Made by a program: the position numbers and the translations under genes
Notes under the pieces: generated by a model
Told to the model about the DNA's origin: nothing
The model's database searches: none
Seen by the model: the letters and a program-made list of their open reading frames with translations, nothing else
Origin: Saprospiraceae bacterium
Lineage (GTDB): Bacteria; Bacteroidota; Bacteroidia; Chitinophagales; Saprospiraceae
Direction: 5' to 3'
Assembly (NCBI GenBank): GCA_020852155.1
Contig: JADZBJ010000197.1
Coordinates: 1 to 20,164 of the forward strand
Length of the DNA: 20,164 nt
Shown here: piece by piece, positions 1-6,243 of the stretch
How positions within the stretch are numbered: position 1 is the first letter of the stretch
Layout: each line of letters starts with the position of its first letter

Positions 1-715
1 AACCGATATGCAGCAAAATCCAGCCCCGGATATACTCCATCGCCACCTGTCCGGCGAATAAAATGCCCTGCGCAATGAGAATCAGGTAAACAAATCCAAT
101 ATCGTGCAACTGAACGCCCTTGTCCACCATGGCTTGCATGAGGAAAGGGAAAACCAGTTGAATAATCGAGCCCATCAACAAGCCCACGGCCAGTTGTGTA
201 ATCAACTTGCTGTGCTGTTTCAGGTATGACCAAAGAAACCTGAAGCCGGTCTGGCGGGTCTTTTCACCTTCGCGTTCGTAAAAATCCGGCGTCGTTTCCA
301 GAAGCAATAAAACGCCCTGAGGTTCTGTTTGTACAACGTCGCTGATCCAGCCGTCAAGAAATTCCTGCTCCGACAAGGCAATTCGGCCCACTTTAGGGTC
401 GGCCACATGCACTTTTCCCCTGCTCGTTTTGTACACCACTACAAAATGCTCCTGTTTCCAGTGTGCAATGCAAGGTAATGGAATAGATTCTGACAGCCTG
501 CTCAAGCTCGTTTTTACACCCAGCGTGCGCAAACCGATTTTTTCGGCTGCGTCAGAGATGCCTTGCAGCGAAACACCCTCGCGATCCAGATAAGACAACT
601 GACGCAGGTATTCCAGGGTATAATGCCGTCCGTGATACTTCGCCACCATACGCAAACAGGCTGCCCCGCAATCGGAGGAGTCGTGTTGTTTGTAAAATGG
701 GAATTGATCACTCAT
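1..715 (-). CDS. C39-peptidase ABC exporter, N-terminal part (3' end outside window)
   Basis: This is the first 238 codons of a peptidase-containing ABC transporter; the frame is open to the window edge. Residues 1-140 form a C39 (papain-like) peptidase. Gln10 is the oxyanion residue, and the motif around HDSSDCGAAC contains Cys16; His90 (in EHFVVV) and Asp106 (in VADPKVG) complete the triad. Hydrophobic segments at about 171-193 and 206-228 are the first transmembrane helices. The rest of the membrane domain and the ATPase domain, normally to about 700 residues, must lie to the left. Members of this family cleave double-glycine leader peptides and export the cargo across the inner membrane (family knowledge). 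The start codon is the only ATG placed just before the C39 motif. No precursor peptide with a GG leader is visible nearby, so the cargo is unknown. Confidence 0.93.
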   Translation of the reverse strand, partial: MSDQFPFYKQHDSSDCGAACLRMVAKYHGRHYTLEYLRQLSYLDREGVSLQGISDAAEKIGLRTLGVKTSLSRLSESIPLPCIAHWKQEHFVVVYKTSRGKVHVADPKVGRIALSEQEFLDGWISDVVQTEPQGVLLLLETTPDFYEREGEKTRQTGFRFLWSYLKQHSKLITQLAVGLLMGSIIQLVFPFLMQAMVDKGVQLHDIGFVYLILIAQGILFAGQVAMEYIRGWILLHIG

Positions 716-723
716 TGCTTTTT

Positions 724-999
724 AGTTGAAAGTTGAAGTAGTTGAAAGGTTGTTGAAGGTTGAAAAGTTGAAGTTGTTGAAAGTTGAAAAATTGAAGTAG
801 TTGAAAGGTTGTTGAAGGTTGAAGTGGTTGAAAGTTGGAGTGGTTGAAAATTAAATATTTAAATCTTTGATTATTAGTTCTTTACAAGCAAAAAATTGCT
901 CAATAAAACGTTCAACCATTTCAACTTTCAACTACTTCAACTTTCAACCATTTCAACCTTCAACTACTTCAACCTTCAACTACTTCAACTTTCAACATT
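724..999. repeat. Large inverted repeat built of TTGAA / TTCAA tandem units
   Basis: The whole gap between the isomerase stop and the exporter start is low-complexity repeat. Bases 724-850 are variants of GTTGAA, GTTGAAG and AGTAG with no C on the plus strand. Bases 911-999 are the complementary TTCAAC variants with no G. A 59-bp spacer, 851-910, is AT-rich. Bases 725-748 are perfectly complementary to 925-948 (24 bp). Within the left arm a 32-bp unit at 733-764 recurs exactly at 792-823 (period 59). Within the right arm a 16-bp unit, TTCAACCTTCAACTAC, is tandem at 952-967 and 968-983. A minus-strand transcript could fold into a long hairpin ending 8 bases before the exporter ATG. The function is unknown. 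Confidence 0.9.
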
Positions 1000-1001
1000 T
1001 C

Positions 1002-1991
1002 CTAAACTTTGGCCAGTTCGTTTTTCAGGTAGTCAATAACCTTGATTTCGACGGGATCAACCTGGCGTTGTTCGGCCAGATAAACCGATAGCCAGTCGCC
1101 GAGGTGTACCAGATAGAAGGCTTTTTCAATCATGGATTTGCCTTTTTTTACTGGAATATCAATGTTTACACCAGCCAGTTTGCCGGTGATACCTTTTGAA
1201 ATTTCTGTACGAATGGTCACGCGCGGCAAATCCAGGTTGGTACTCAGCCAGATAACGGCCAGGTCGTCGCGTTGATCGCGCCAGCCCACCAGTTCGTTGT
1301 GGTTCATTTCTGGCAGGACGTGGTGCCAGCACAGCATTTTAGCATTTTCATTGATCTGCTGACGCCAGCGGATAGCAACGGATTCCATCGTATCGGGCGC
1401 ATAGATCACGGCCGTTTTGCCTTGCATTTGTCCGGCGATTTTCCGGGCGTGCTTCATGATGGAAGCCTGATCTTTGGCCAGCAGTTTTTGAGCCGCAGCG
1501 ATCTGGCGCAGGCATTGAGCCGGCATGAGGCGCGCAGCCACCAAAACGCCCAGTTGCGCTGTGATCGAGTATCCCATGCAGGCGCGCGGACTGCTCCATC
1601 CGGATGGCAATTTCACGTAGTCAAGCCCGTTTTTTTGCGCTATTTCGATCATTTTTCCACCGGAAGCGATGCAAACAACTTTTGCGCCTGTTTTGAGCAA
1701 TTGTTCGAGTACGCTAAGGGTTTCTTCTGTGTTGCCGCTGTATGATGAGCAAATAGCGAGCGTGTGTTTATTGACCCATGCTGGCGCAGTATAGCCTTTG
1801 CTGACGGAAACGGGTACTTTGGCGATGCCGCGCGTAAATTCCTGAACAAAACCACCGCCGATACCGCTACCACCCAGGCCGGAAATGAAGATTGAACGGA
1901 TTGGCGCACTGTGCTTATGGTACTGGATACTTTGTGCAATCGCAAGCGCTTCGGTCAACTGTTCAGGGAAGCGCTCAATCATTTTTTGCAT
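1002..1991 (-). CDS. Bifunctional phosphoglucose/phosphomannose isomerase (SIS domain)
   Basis: The 329-residue product matches the small archaeal-type PGI/PMI family. This family interconverts glucose-6-phosphate or mannose-6-phosphate with fructose-6-phosphate in the cytoplasm, feeding glycolysis and sugar-nucleotide synthesis. The first SIS fold has a glycine-rich loop at 36-47 (ISGLGGSGIGG) and the phosphate-binding SSYSGNTEE at 82-90. The C-terminal half carries the family pattern of PE, NHNE and GW around the catalytic Glu and His, and ends in a DPVEI-type helix. The length is usual for the family. Met1 and Met4 are both possible starts; the outer one is kept. The upstream gene is the SH3 lipoprotein, 113 bp away on the same strand. 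The stop abuts the large repeat. Which of the two sugar phosphates is preferred cannot be told from sequence. Confidence 0.9.
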   Translation of the reverse strand: MQKMIERFPEQLTEALAIAQSIQYHKHSAPIRSIFISGLGGSGIGGGFVQEFTRGIAKVPVSVSKGYTAPAWVNKHTLAICSSYSGNTEETLSVLEQLLKTGAKVVCIASGGKMIEIAQKNGLDYVKLPSGWSSPRACMGYSITAQLGVLVAARLMPAQCLRQIAAAQKLLAKDQASIMKHARKIAGQMQGKTAVIYAPDTMESVAIRWRQQINENAKMLCWHHVLPEMNHNELVGWRDQRDDLAVIWLSTNLDLPRVTIRTEISKGITGKLAGVNIDIPVKKGKSMIEKAFYLVHLGDWLSVYLAEQRQVDPVEIKVIDYLKNELAKV

Positions 1992-2104
1992 AAAATGGAT
2001 ATTTATACCCGGGTTTTTGTGATTTTGAAGATTTGCCGGGATGATTTGTTTTAATTGAAATTCAGCCGCGAAACTACATCATGTTTTGCAAGTAATGTAC
2101 TGGA

Positions 2105-3154
2105 TTACATCCCGCTGCGCAAATCAGCCTTGATGCCGCTGGCTTCGGGTGTTTCAAAATCCCGGATTCTTTGCCGTATCACCTGCATGTCTGCTTCGTT
2201 CAGGCATGTAAATTGTCGGCTTTCAATGGTTTTTAATTCATCCAGTGCGCGGGATGCCGGTTGCCAGTAGCTGGTGTTTTCGCCTAAAATGTCTTTGATC
2301 AGGCTGTTTTTCCAGGCTTCAATTTCAGGCATAAACAACGGACAAACCGAAGCGGCCTTGTCCATTTGCGCCAACAATTCCAGGTGTCGCCCCTCCCCCA
2401 GCCTACTGGCTGAACGTTCGTCGTCCAATTGAAATTTCCATGCCGGAAATGCCGATTCTATGCTGTCTTGCGGAAAAACATGAAAAGCCAACTCAATAAA
2501 CACGTCATCCTGAATGCCTGCGCTGCGTTGAACCTGGGCTTGTAAAGTCCGGTAATCCAGAAAAACCCAGGGCGTACGGCCATTGTTTAATACCTGAAAA
2601 ACATGCGTTTTAAAAACCTCCCCCAGCCACCTGAAATGTGCTGCCTGTGTTTCGCTGACACGCTCCGGCCTTTGTTGCAAGTGTTGCATCATGGAATCGT
2701 GCAGACGCTGGGTAGCGCGAAGCCACAAGGCCGTTTCTTCCTGTGTGGCTACTTTTTCAAATTGCTGGCTCAACGCATCGCATTGATGCGCGACGGCTTC
2801 GCCAAAGTAGCACGACAAGCGTTTTTGGTTCAACCAATGCGTTGCATCGCCCTTTTCAGGCGTAAAAAAAGTCGCCGGCGCCCAACCGGACTGCCCTTTA
2901 TTTGTTGTAATCCAAATCCAGGGTGAACGAATCACATGACCACTGCGTTCGATCACTGCTTCTGCGCTACCTGTTTTTTGCCCATCGGTCAACAAATCGC
3001 CTGTTTGAATAGCAGCCACCACCTGGCTGGCTCCATCCGGTTCAGCATACAAATTTGTTGCTGCATTGGTCATCAGCGATTGATCATTGGCAGAAAAACG
3101 GGTACAGGCACACAGGCAAGACAGCAGTAGCAGAGAGGTTGTGAATTTTTTCAA
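2105..3154 (-). CDS. SH3-domain lipoprotein, unknown function
   Basis: I place the start at a TTG codon (3154-3152), which gives a 349-residue protein beginning MKKFTTSLLLLSCLCAC. This is a lysine-charged, hydrophobic leader followed by a lipobox-like LLSC (Cys13) or LCAC (Cys17), as in Bacteroidota lipoproteins. The open frame continues upstream to 3466, but that part runs antisense through conserved codons of the lyase gene and has no export-signal logic, so it is not coding. Residues about 26-100 resemble a bacterial SH3 domain (NLYAEPD, TGDLL, SGWAPATFFTP), often a cell-wall or protein-binding module. The remaining 250 residues are mostly helical, with several Trp and Cys residues, and I do not recognise them. 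It probably sits in an envelope membrane. It may be co-transcribed with the downstream isomerase, 113 bp away. Confidence 0.78.
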   Translation of the reverse strand: MKKFTTSLLLLSCLCACTRFSANDQSLMTNAATNLYAEPDGASQVVAAIQTGDLLTDGQKTGSAEAVIERSGHVIRSPWIWITTNKGQSGWAPATFFTPEKGDATHWLNQKRLSCYFGEAVAHQCDALSQQFEKVATQEETALWLRATQRLHDSMMQHLQQRPERVSETQAAHFRWLGEVFKTHVFQVLNNGRTPWVFLDYRTLQAQVQRSAGIQDDVFIELAFHVFPQDSIESAFPAWKFQLDDERSASRLGEGRHLELLAQMDKAASVCPLFMPEIEAWKNSLIKDILGENTSYWQPASRALDELKTIESRQFTCLNEADMQVIRQRIRDFETPEASGIKADLRSGM

Positions 3155-3286
3155 GATTATTACTTGGTTTAGTTGAAAAGCACGGAACTTTGGAAGCGAA
3201 ATTTGGCCTGAAATTTCAGCGTATGTCAGGTGTTTAATGTTCAAAACGCCAGCAGACGCTCTTCCTTTGCGCAAATAAAACCGAAA

Positions 3287-4165
3287 ATGCAGCAAACCGC
3301 CACCCAACCGACGGTAAAAATAATCGAATGCCCGCGCGATGCGATGCAGGGCATCCACCATTTTATAGACACAGACCTGAAAGTGGCCTACATTCAGCAA
3401 TTGCTGTCTGCGGGCTTTGATACGCTTGATTTCGGTTCGTTTGTCAGCCCTAAAGCGATTCCGCAAATGCGCGACACCGCCGAGGTATTGTCAAGGCTGG
3501 ATTTAAGCGCCACAAAGACGCGATTATTGGCCATTGTCGCCAACGAACGCGGCGCAACAGATGCCTGTCAATATCCTGAAATTGACTACCTGGGCTATCC
3601 GTTCAGTATTTCTGAAACCTTCCAGCAGCGTAACACCAACGCGACCATTGCCGAGAGTCTGGAGCGCACCAAAGCCATTCAGGAGTTGTGTACGCAGCAC
3701 GGTAAACAAATGGTGCTGTACATTTCTATGGGTTTTGGCAATCCGTATGGCGATCCCTGGAATCAGGAAACCGTCATTCGATGGGTCAATGAACTGGCGC
3801 CGCTGGGTATTCGGATTTTCTCGCTGTCTGATACGATTGGTTGCTCCAACCCGGCCAATATTGCCTACCTTTTTAATGCATTGATTCCGGCGTTCCCAGA
3901 CCTTGAATTTGGCGCGCACTTGCACACACAACCGCACAACTGGCGCGAAAAAATTGATTCCGCGTGGCATGCCGGTTGTCGGCGTTTTGATGGCGCGTTG
4001 CGCGGCTTTGGCGGCTGCCCAATGGCCAAGGATGACCTGACCGGCAATATGGCCACCGAAAATCTGTTACAGTTTTTCAGGGAAAATCAGGTGTTTAGCG
4101 GTGTTGACGAACAAGCCTTCCAGGGCGCTATGGCTATGTCAAACGAAGTTTTTCTGGGTTTATAA
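3287..4165 (+). CDS. HMG-CoA lyase-like enzyme (variant of the HMGL family)
   Basis: The product is a TIM-barrel HMGL-family protein of 292 residues from the ATG at 3287. The frame extends to an ATG at 3230, but the extra 19 residues look like untranslated leader, and homology begins at VKIIECPRD. HMG-CoA lyase splits HMG-CoA to acetoacetate and acetyl-CoA in leucine breakdown. Supporting residues are Arg17-Asp18 in CPRD, the SFVSPKAIPQM segment from about 51, the metal-binding pair His211 and His213 (GAHLHT), the signature Cys244 in GFGGCPMA, and Asn254 in TGNMATEN. Deviations are CPRDAMQG where human enzymes have GPRDGLQNE, and Asp48 where the human enzyme has a catalytic Glu. Substrate specificity may therefore differ. 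The stop codon overlaps that of trmN6 in TTATAA. Confidence 0.85.
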   Translation: MQQTATQPTVKIIECPRDAMQGIHHFIDTDLKVAYIQQLLSAGFDTLDFGSFVSPKAIPQMRDTAEVLSRLDLSATKTRLLAIVANERGATDACQYPEIDYLGYPFSISETFQQRNTNATIAESLERTKAIQELCTQHGKQMVLYISMGFGNPYGDPWNQETVIRWVNELAPLGIRIFSLSDTIGCSNPANIAYLFNALIPAFPDLEFGAHLHTQPHNWREKIDSAWHAGCRRFDGALRGFGGCPMAKDDLTGNMATENLLQFFRENQVFSGVDEQAFQGAMAMSNEVFLGL

Positions 4166-4885
4166 CGTCGCGTTTTTTAAGTAAAATTCTGATGTAAGTT
4201 GCTGGTATTCAATGGAATACTGTGTGCCTGTTTCGTTGTATATGCACATCTCACCCGTTTGAAAAGGCAGCGGGTCGCGACTTAAAGTTATCAGCATTCG
4301 TTCGACGGGCTTGTCGGGTCTGGATTTCACGGCAAACAGTTTATTCCAGTACAATCCTTTCGGTACGGCCACTTCGCAACACAACCAGGCCTCCCTGGCT
4401 GGTAAAATCAGGCAGCATTTGCCGTCAGGCGAAAGCAGGTGCGCCACACAATCCATCAAAGTATCCAGCGGCAATGATAACATGTGCCGGGCAGAGGCAC
4501 GGTCGTCCGCAGGCGAGGCTTTCCCGGTATTGAAAAATGGCGGGTTGGAAATAATCAGGTCGTATTTGCCCTTGTTTTCACTGGAAATAAACGACTGAAT
4601 ACTGTCCTGAAACAGCCGCAAACGCGAAGCCCAGGGACTTGCCTGAAAATTCAAACTAGCCTGCTGTGTTGATGCTGTATTGATTTCGACGGCTTCAATT
4701 CGCGCTGATGTTGTGCGCTGAGCCAGCATTAGTGCAATCAAACCCGTACCGGTTCCGATGTCCAAAATATTTTCAACGTCATCCACTCCGGCCCACGCGC
4801 CCAGCAATACGCCGTCGGTACCAACCGGATGCGCTGCTTGCGACTGCTCGATCGTAAATTGCTGAAACCGGAATGCAGGCGTCAT
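4160..4885 (-). CDS. trmN6: tRNA1(Val) adenine-37 N6-methyltransferase TrmN6 (YfiC family)
   Basis: The 241-residue protein is a class I SAM-dependent methyltransferase. The N-terminal HPVGTDGVLLGAW (19-31) and the SAM-binding DIGTGTG (42-48) are characteristic. The catalytic SNPPFF at 113-118 is the NPP[FY] signature of enzymes that methylate an exocyclic amino group of adenine. The YfiC/TrmN6 subfamily modifies A37 of tRNA-Val (family knowledge). The frame runs further upstream to 4957, but that stretch overlaps the coding end of yggS. The ATG at 4885 starts 2 bp after the yggS stop and gives the conserved FRFQQFTIEQ beginning, so the genes are tightly coupled in one operon. The 3' end converges on the HMG-CoA lyase-like gene with a shared TTATAA. 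Confidence 0.9.
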   Translation of the reverse strand: MTPAFRFQQFTIEQSQAAHPVGTDGVLLGAWAGVDDVENILDIGTGTGLIALMLAQRTTSARIEAVEINTASTQQASLNFQASPWASRLRLFQDSIQSFISSENKGKYDLIISNPPFFNTGKASPADDRASARHMLSLPLDTLMDCVAHLLSPDGKCCLILPAREAWLCCEVAVPKGLYWNKLFAVKSRPDKPVERMLITLSRDPLPFQTGEMCIYNETGTQYSIEYQQLTSEFYLKNATL

Positions 4886-4887
4886 AT

Positions 4888-5550
4888 TCAGGCAGGTGGA
4901 AATATCAAACTGCCAATGCGCACCATCGTACTTCCCTCTTCGAGGGCAATGCGCCAATCGCCCGACATGCCCATAGATATTTCCCGGAAATGAGTTTGAT
5001 CCGTGAAATATTGAGTTTTCAGACGTTCAAAAATTTGTCGCAATTGCCTGAATTCGCTGCGTACCAACGCCATATCATCACTAAAAGTAGCCATGCCCAT
5101 GATGCCGCAAATCCGTACGTTTTTCAGGTCGGAAATCAACGGATTTTCCAGTATCTGGACAGCGTCCTCGATTTTCAGGCCAAATTTTGATTCCTCCTGT
5201 GCCACATGAAACTGCAACAGGACGTCCTGAATTCGGTCGTTTTTCACCGCTTGTTTATTAACTTCTTCCAGCAATGACCAACTGTCAATGGAGTGAATCA
5301 TGCTGACAAACGGCGCAATGTATTTGACCTTGTTGGTTTGTAAGTGCCCGATAAGATGCCATTCGATATCTGCGGGGAGGGCGCTTTGTTTTTCGAGCAA
5401 CTCCTGCACCCGGTTTTCGCCGAATATCCGTTGACCGCGCTGATAAACTTCCTGAATTCTTGCTGGCGGATTGTTTTTCGACACGGCCACCAATCGCGCA
5501 CCGTACCGGTTTAACGTTTCCAGAATACTGTCGTACATCATTGAAAACAC
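4888..5550 (-). CDS. yggS: YggS/PLPBP family pyridoxal-phosphate homeostasis protein
   Basis: The protein has 220 residues and the single PLP-barrel fold of YggS/PROSC. It binds pyridoxal 5'-phosphate through Lys25 in LVAVSKNNP and is thought to buffer vitamin B6 and amino-acid metabolism rather than catalyse a reaction. Other family marks are FGENRVQE (43-50), WHLIGHLQTNK (64-74), and the C-terminal ISMGMSGDW with STMVRIGSLIF, which bind the cofactor phosphate. Starts at Met1 (5550), Met4 or Met5 (5538) are possible; the shorter forms align better with typical family N-termini. It sits between tsaC (6-bp gap) and trmN6 (2-bp gap), so it is the middle gene of a compact operon. Confidence 0.93.
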   Translation of the reverse strand: MFSMMYDSILETLNRYGARLVAVSKNNPPARIQEVYQRGQRIFGENRVQELLEKQSALPADIEWHLIGHLQTNKVKYIAPFVSMIHSIDSWSLLEEVNKQAVKNDRIQDVLLQFHVAQEESKFGLKIEDAVQILENPLISDLKNVRICGIMGMATFSDDMALVRSEFRQLRQIFERLKTQYFTDQTHFREISMGMSGDWRIALEEGSTMVRIGSLIFPPA

Positions 5551-5556
5551 AGGCGT

Positions 5557-6129
5557 TTATTCGCGAACAAATTCCAGTTCGAGGTGGCGATCAAGTTTGG
5601 CAATTGAAGACGGCTCTCCGGGGCGGCGATCATCCTGGCGGTGTTTTACCACATAATCCACGCCGATCAATACAGCGCTGCTGATTGCGCCAAAAGTAGC
5701 AGGATATGGCTCGCCGTGCAGGTTGGCAGACGTACTAATCAGCGGCCGGTCAATCAGGCGGATTAATTCCTGACAAAATTCATCCTGAACCACTCGAATG
5801 GCCACAGAGCCGTCGGGGGCTTTTACGGCATCAGGCAGACCGGTATTGTGGTCGTAAATAACCGTCAGCGGGCGTTTGTGAAAAGACAAAAGCGTTTCGA
5901 GCCTGGGGTGCACCCTGGTGGCATAGCGTTTCAGCATGTCAATATCTGAAACCAGCATTACATAGCCGTTTTCGGAAGGGCGTCCTTTGAGTTGGCCAAC
6001 CCGTTCAATAGCGGCTTCGTTGGTAGCGTCGCAGCCGATTCCCCAGATGGTATCTGTGGGGTAGCAGATAATTCCGCCCGATGTGATGATTCGGGCAATA
6101 TCAGAAATGTCGTCACGTAGCAGGAACAT
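5557..6129 (-). CDS. tsaC: L-threonylcarbamoyladenylate synthase (TsaC/YrdC/Sua5 family)
   Basis: This 190-residue YrdC-domain protein makes threonylcarbamoyl-AMP from threonine, bicarbonate and ATP, the first step of the universal t6A37 tRNA modification. Visible motifs are CYPTDTIWGIGCD (22-34), LKGRP (47-51), PLTVI near 87-91, STSANLHGEPYP (132-143) and PSSI (173-176). The length fits the short TsaC/YrdC form lacking the extra Sua5 C-terminal domain. It is the first gene of a tsaC-yggS-trmN6 operon, so two of the three genes act on tRNA anticodon-loop position 37. A promoter-like element lies in the 114-bp divergent region it shares with the PKD gene. Confidence 0.95.
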   Translation of the reverse strand: MFLLRDDISDIARIITSGGIICYPTDTIWGIGCDATNEAAIERVGQLKGRPSENGYVMLVSDIDMLKRYATRVHPRLETLLSFHKRPLTVIYDHNTGLPDAVKAPDGSVAIRVVQDEFCQELIRLIDRPLISTSANLHGEPYPATFGAISSAVLIGVDYVVKHRQDDRRPGEPSSIAKLDRHLELEFVRE

Positions 6130-6139
6130 AATGTATCTA

Positions 6140-6173
6140 TTGAGTGCGCGTTTAAAAAGCGCTTGTACTTTTG
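6140..6173 (+). promoter_or_regulatory. Putative promoter for the PKD-deacetylase pair
   Basis: TACTTTTG at 6166-6173 is an exact match to TAnnTTTG, with TTG at 6140-6142. The spacer is 23 bases, somewhat long. It would leave a leader of roughly 60 bases before the ATG at 6244. It overlaps the region of the opposing tsaC element, so the two promoters may interfere. Confidence 0.4.
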
Positions 6174-6179
6174 AGGGTG

Positions 6180-6210
6180 CAAAGTTGAAAGAATCTACTT
6201 ACTTTGACAA
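6180..6210 (-). promoter_or_regulatory. Putative promoter for tsaC-yggS-trmN6
   Basis: Reading the minus strand, TTG (6210-6208) is followed after 20 bases by CAACTTTG (6187-6180). This is one mismatch from the Bacteroidota -7 consensus TAnnTTTG at normal spacing. It sits about 50 bp before the tsaC ATG and back to back with a plus-strand element. The call rests on pattern match only. Confidence 0.35.
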
Positions 6211-6243
6211 AAAATGAGTAATCGTGCTTAAGGCGCCATAACT

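Noticed and set aside
724..999. CRISPR array
   Set aside because: Repeats are short, degenerate and directly abutting without unique spacers of constant length, and there are no cas genes.
867..1091. Plus-strand 74-codon open frame with STFNYFNFQ repeats
   Set aside because: It is just the translation of the TTCAAC repeat arm running into the antisense strand of the isomerase gene; no independent coding evidence.
3230..3286. Longer start for the HMG-CoA lyase-like gene
   Set aside because: The extra 19 residues have no family resemblance; typical proteins begin a few residues before VKIIECPRD, matching the ATG at 3287.
3155..3466. N-terminal extension of the lipoprotein frame
   Set aside because: It runs antisense through the conserved start of the lyase-like gene and puts the signal peptide internally; the TTG at 3154 explains the protein better.
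5690..5700. TACTTTTG promoter-like match on the minus strand inside tsaC
   Set aside because: It lies inside conserved coding sequence, and yggS is already within a tight operon; an eight-base match with two free positions is expected by chance.
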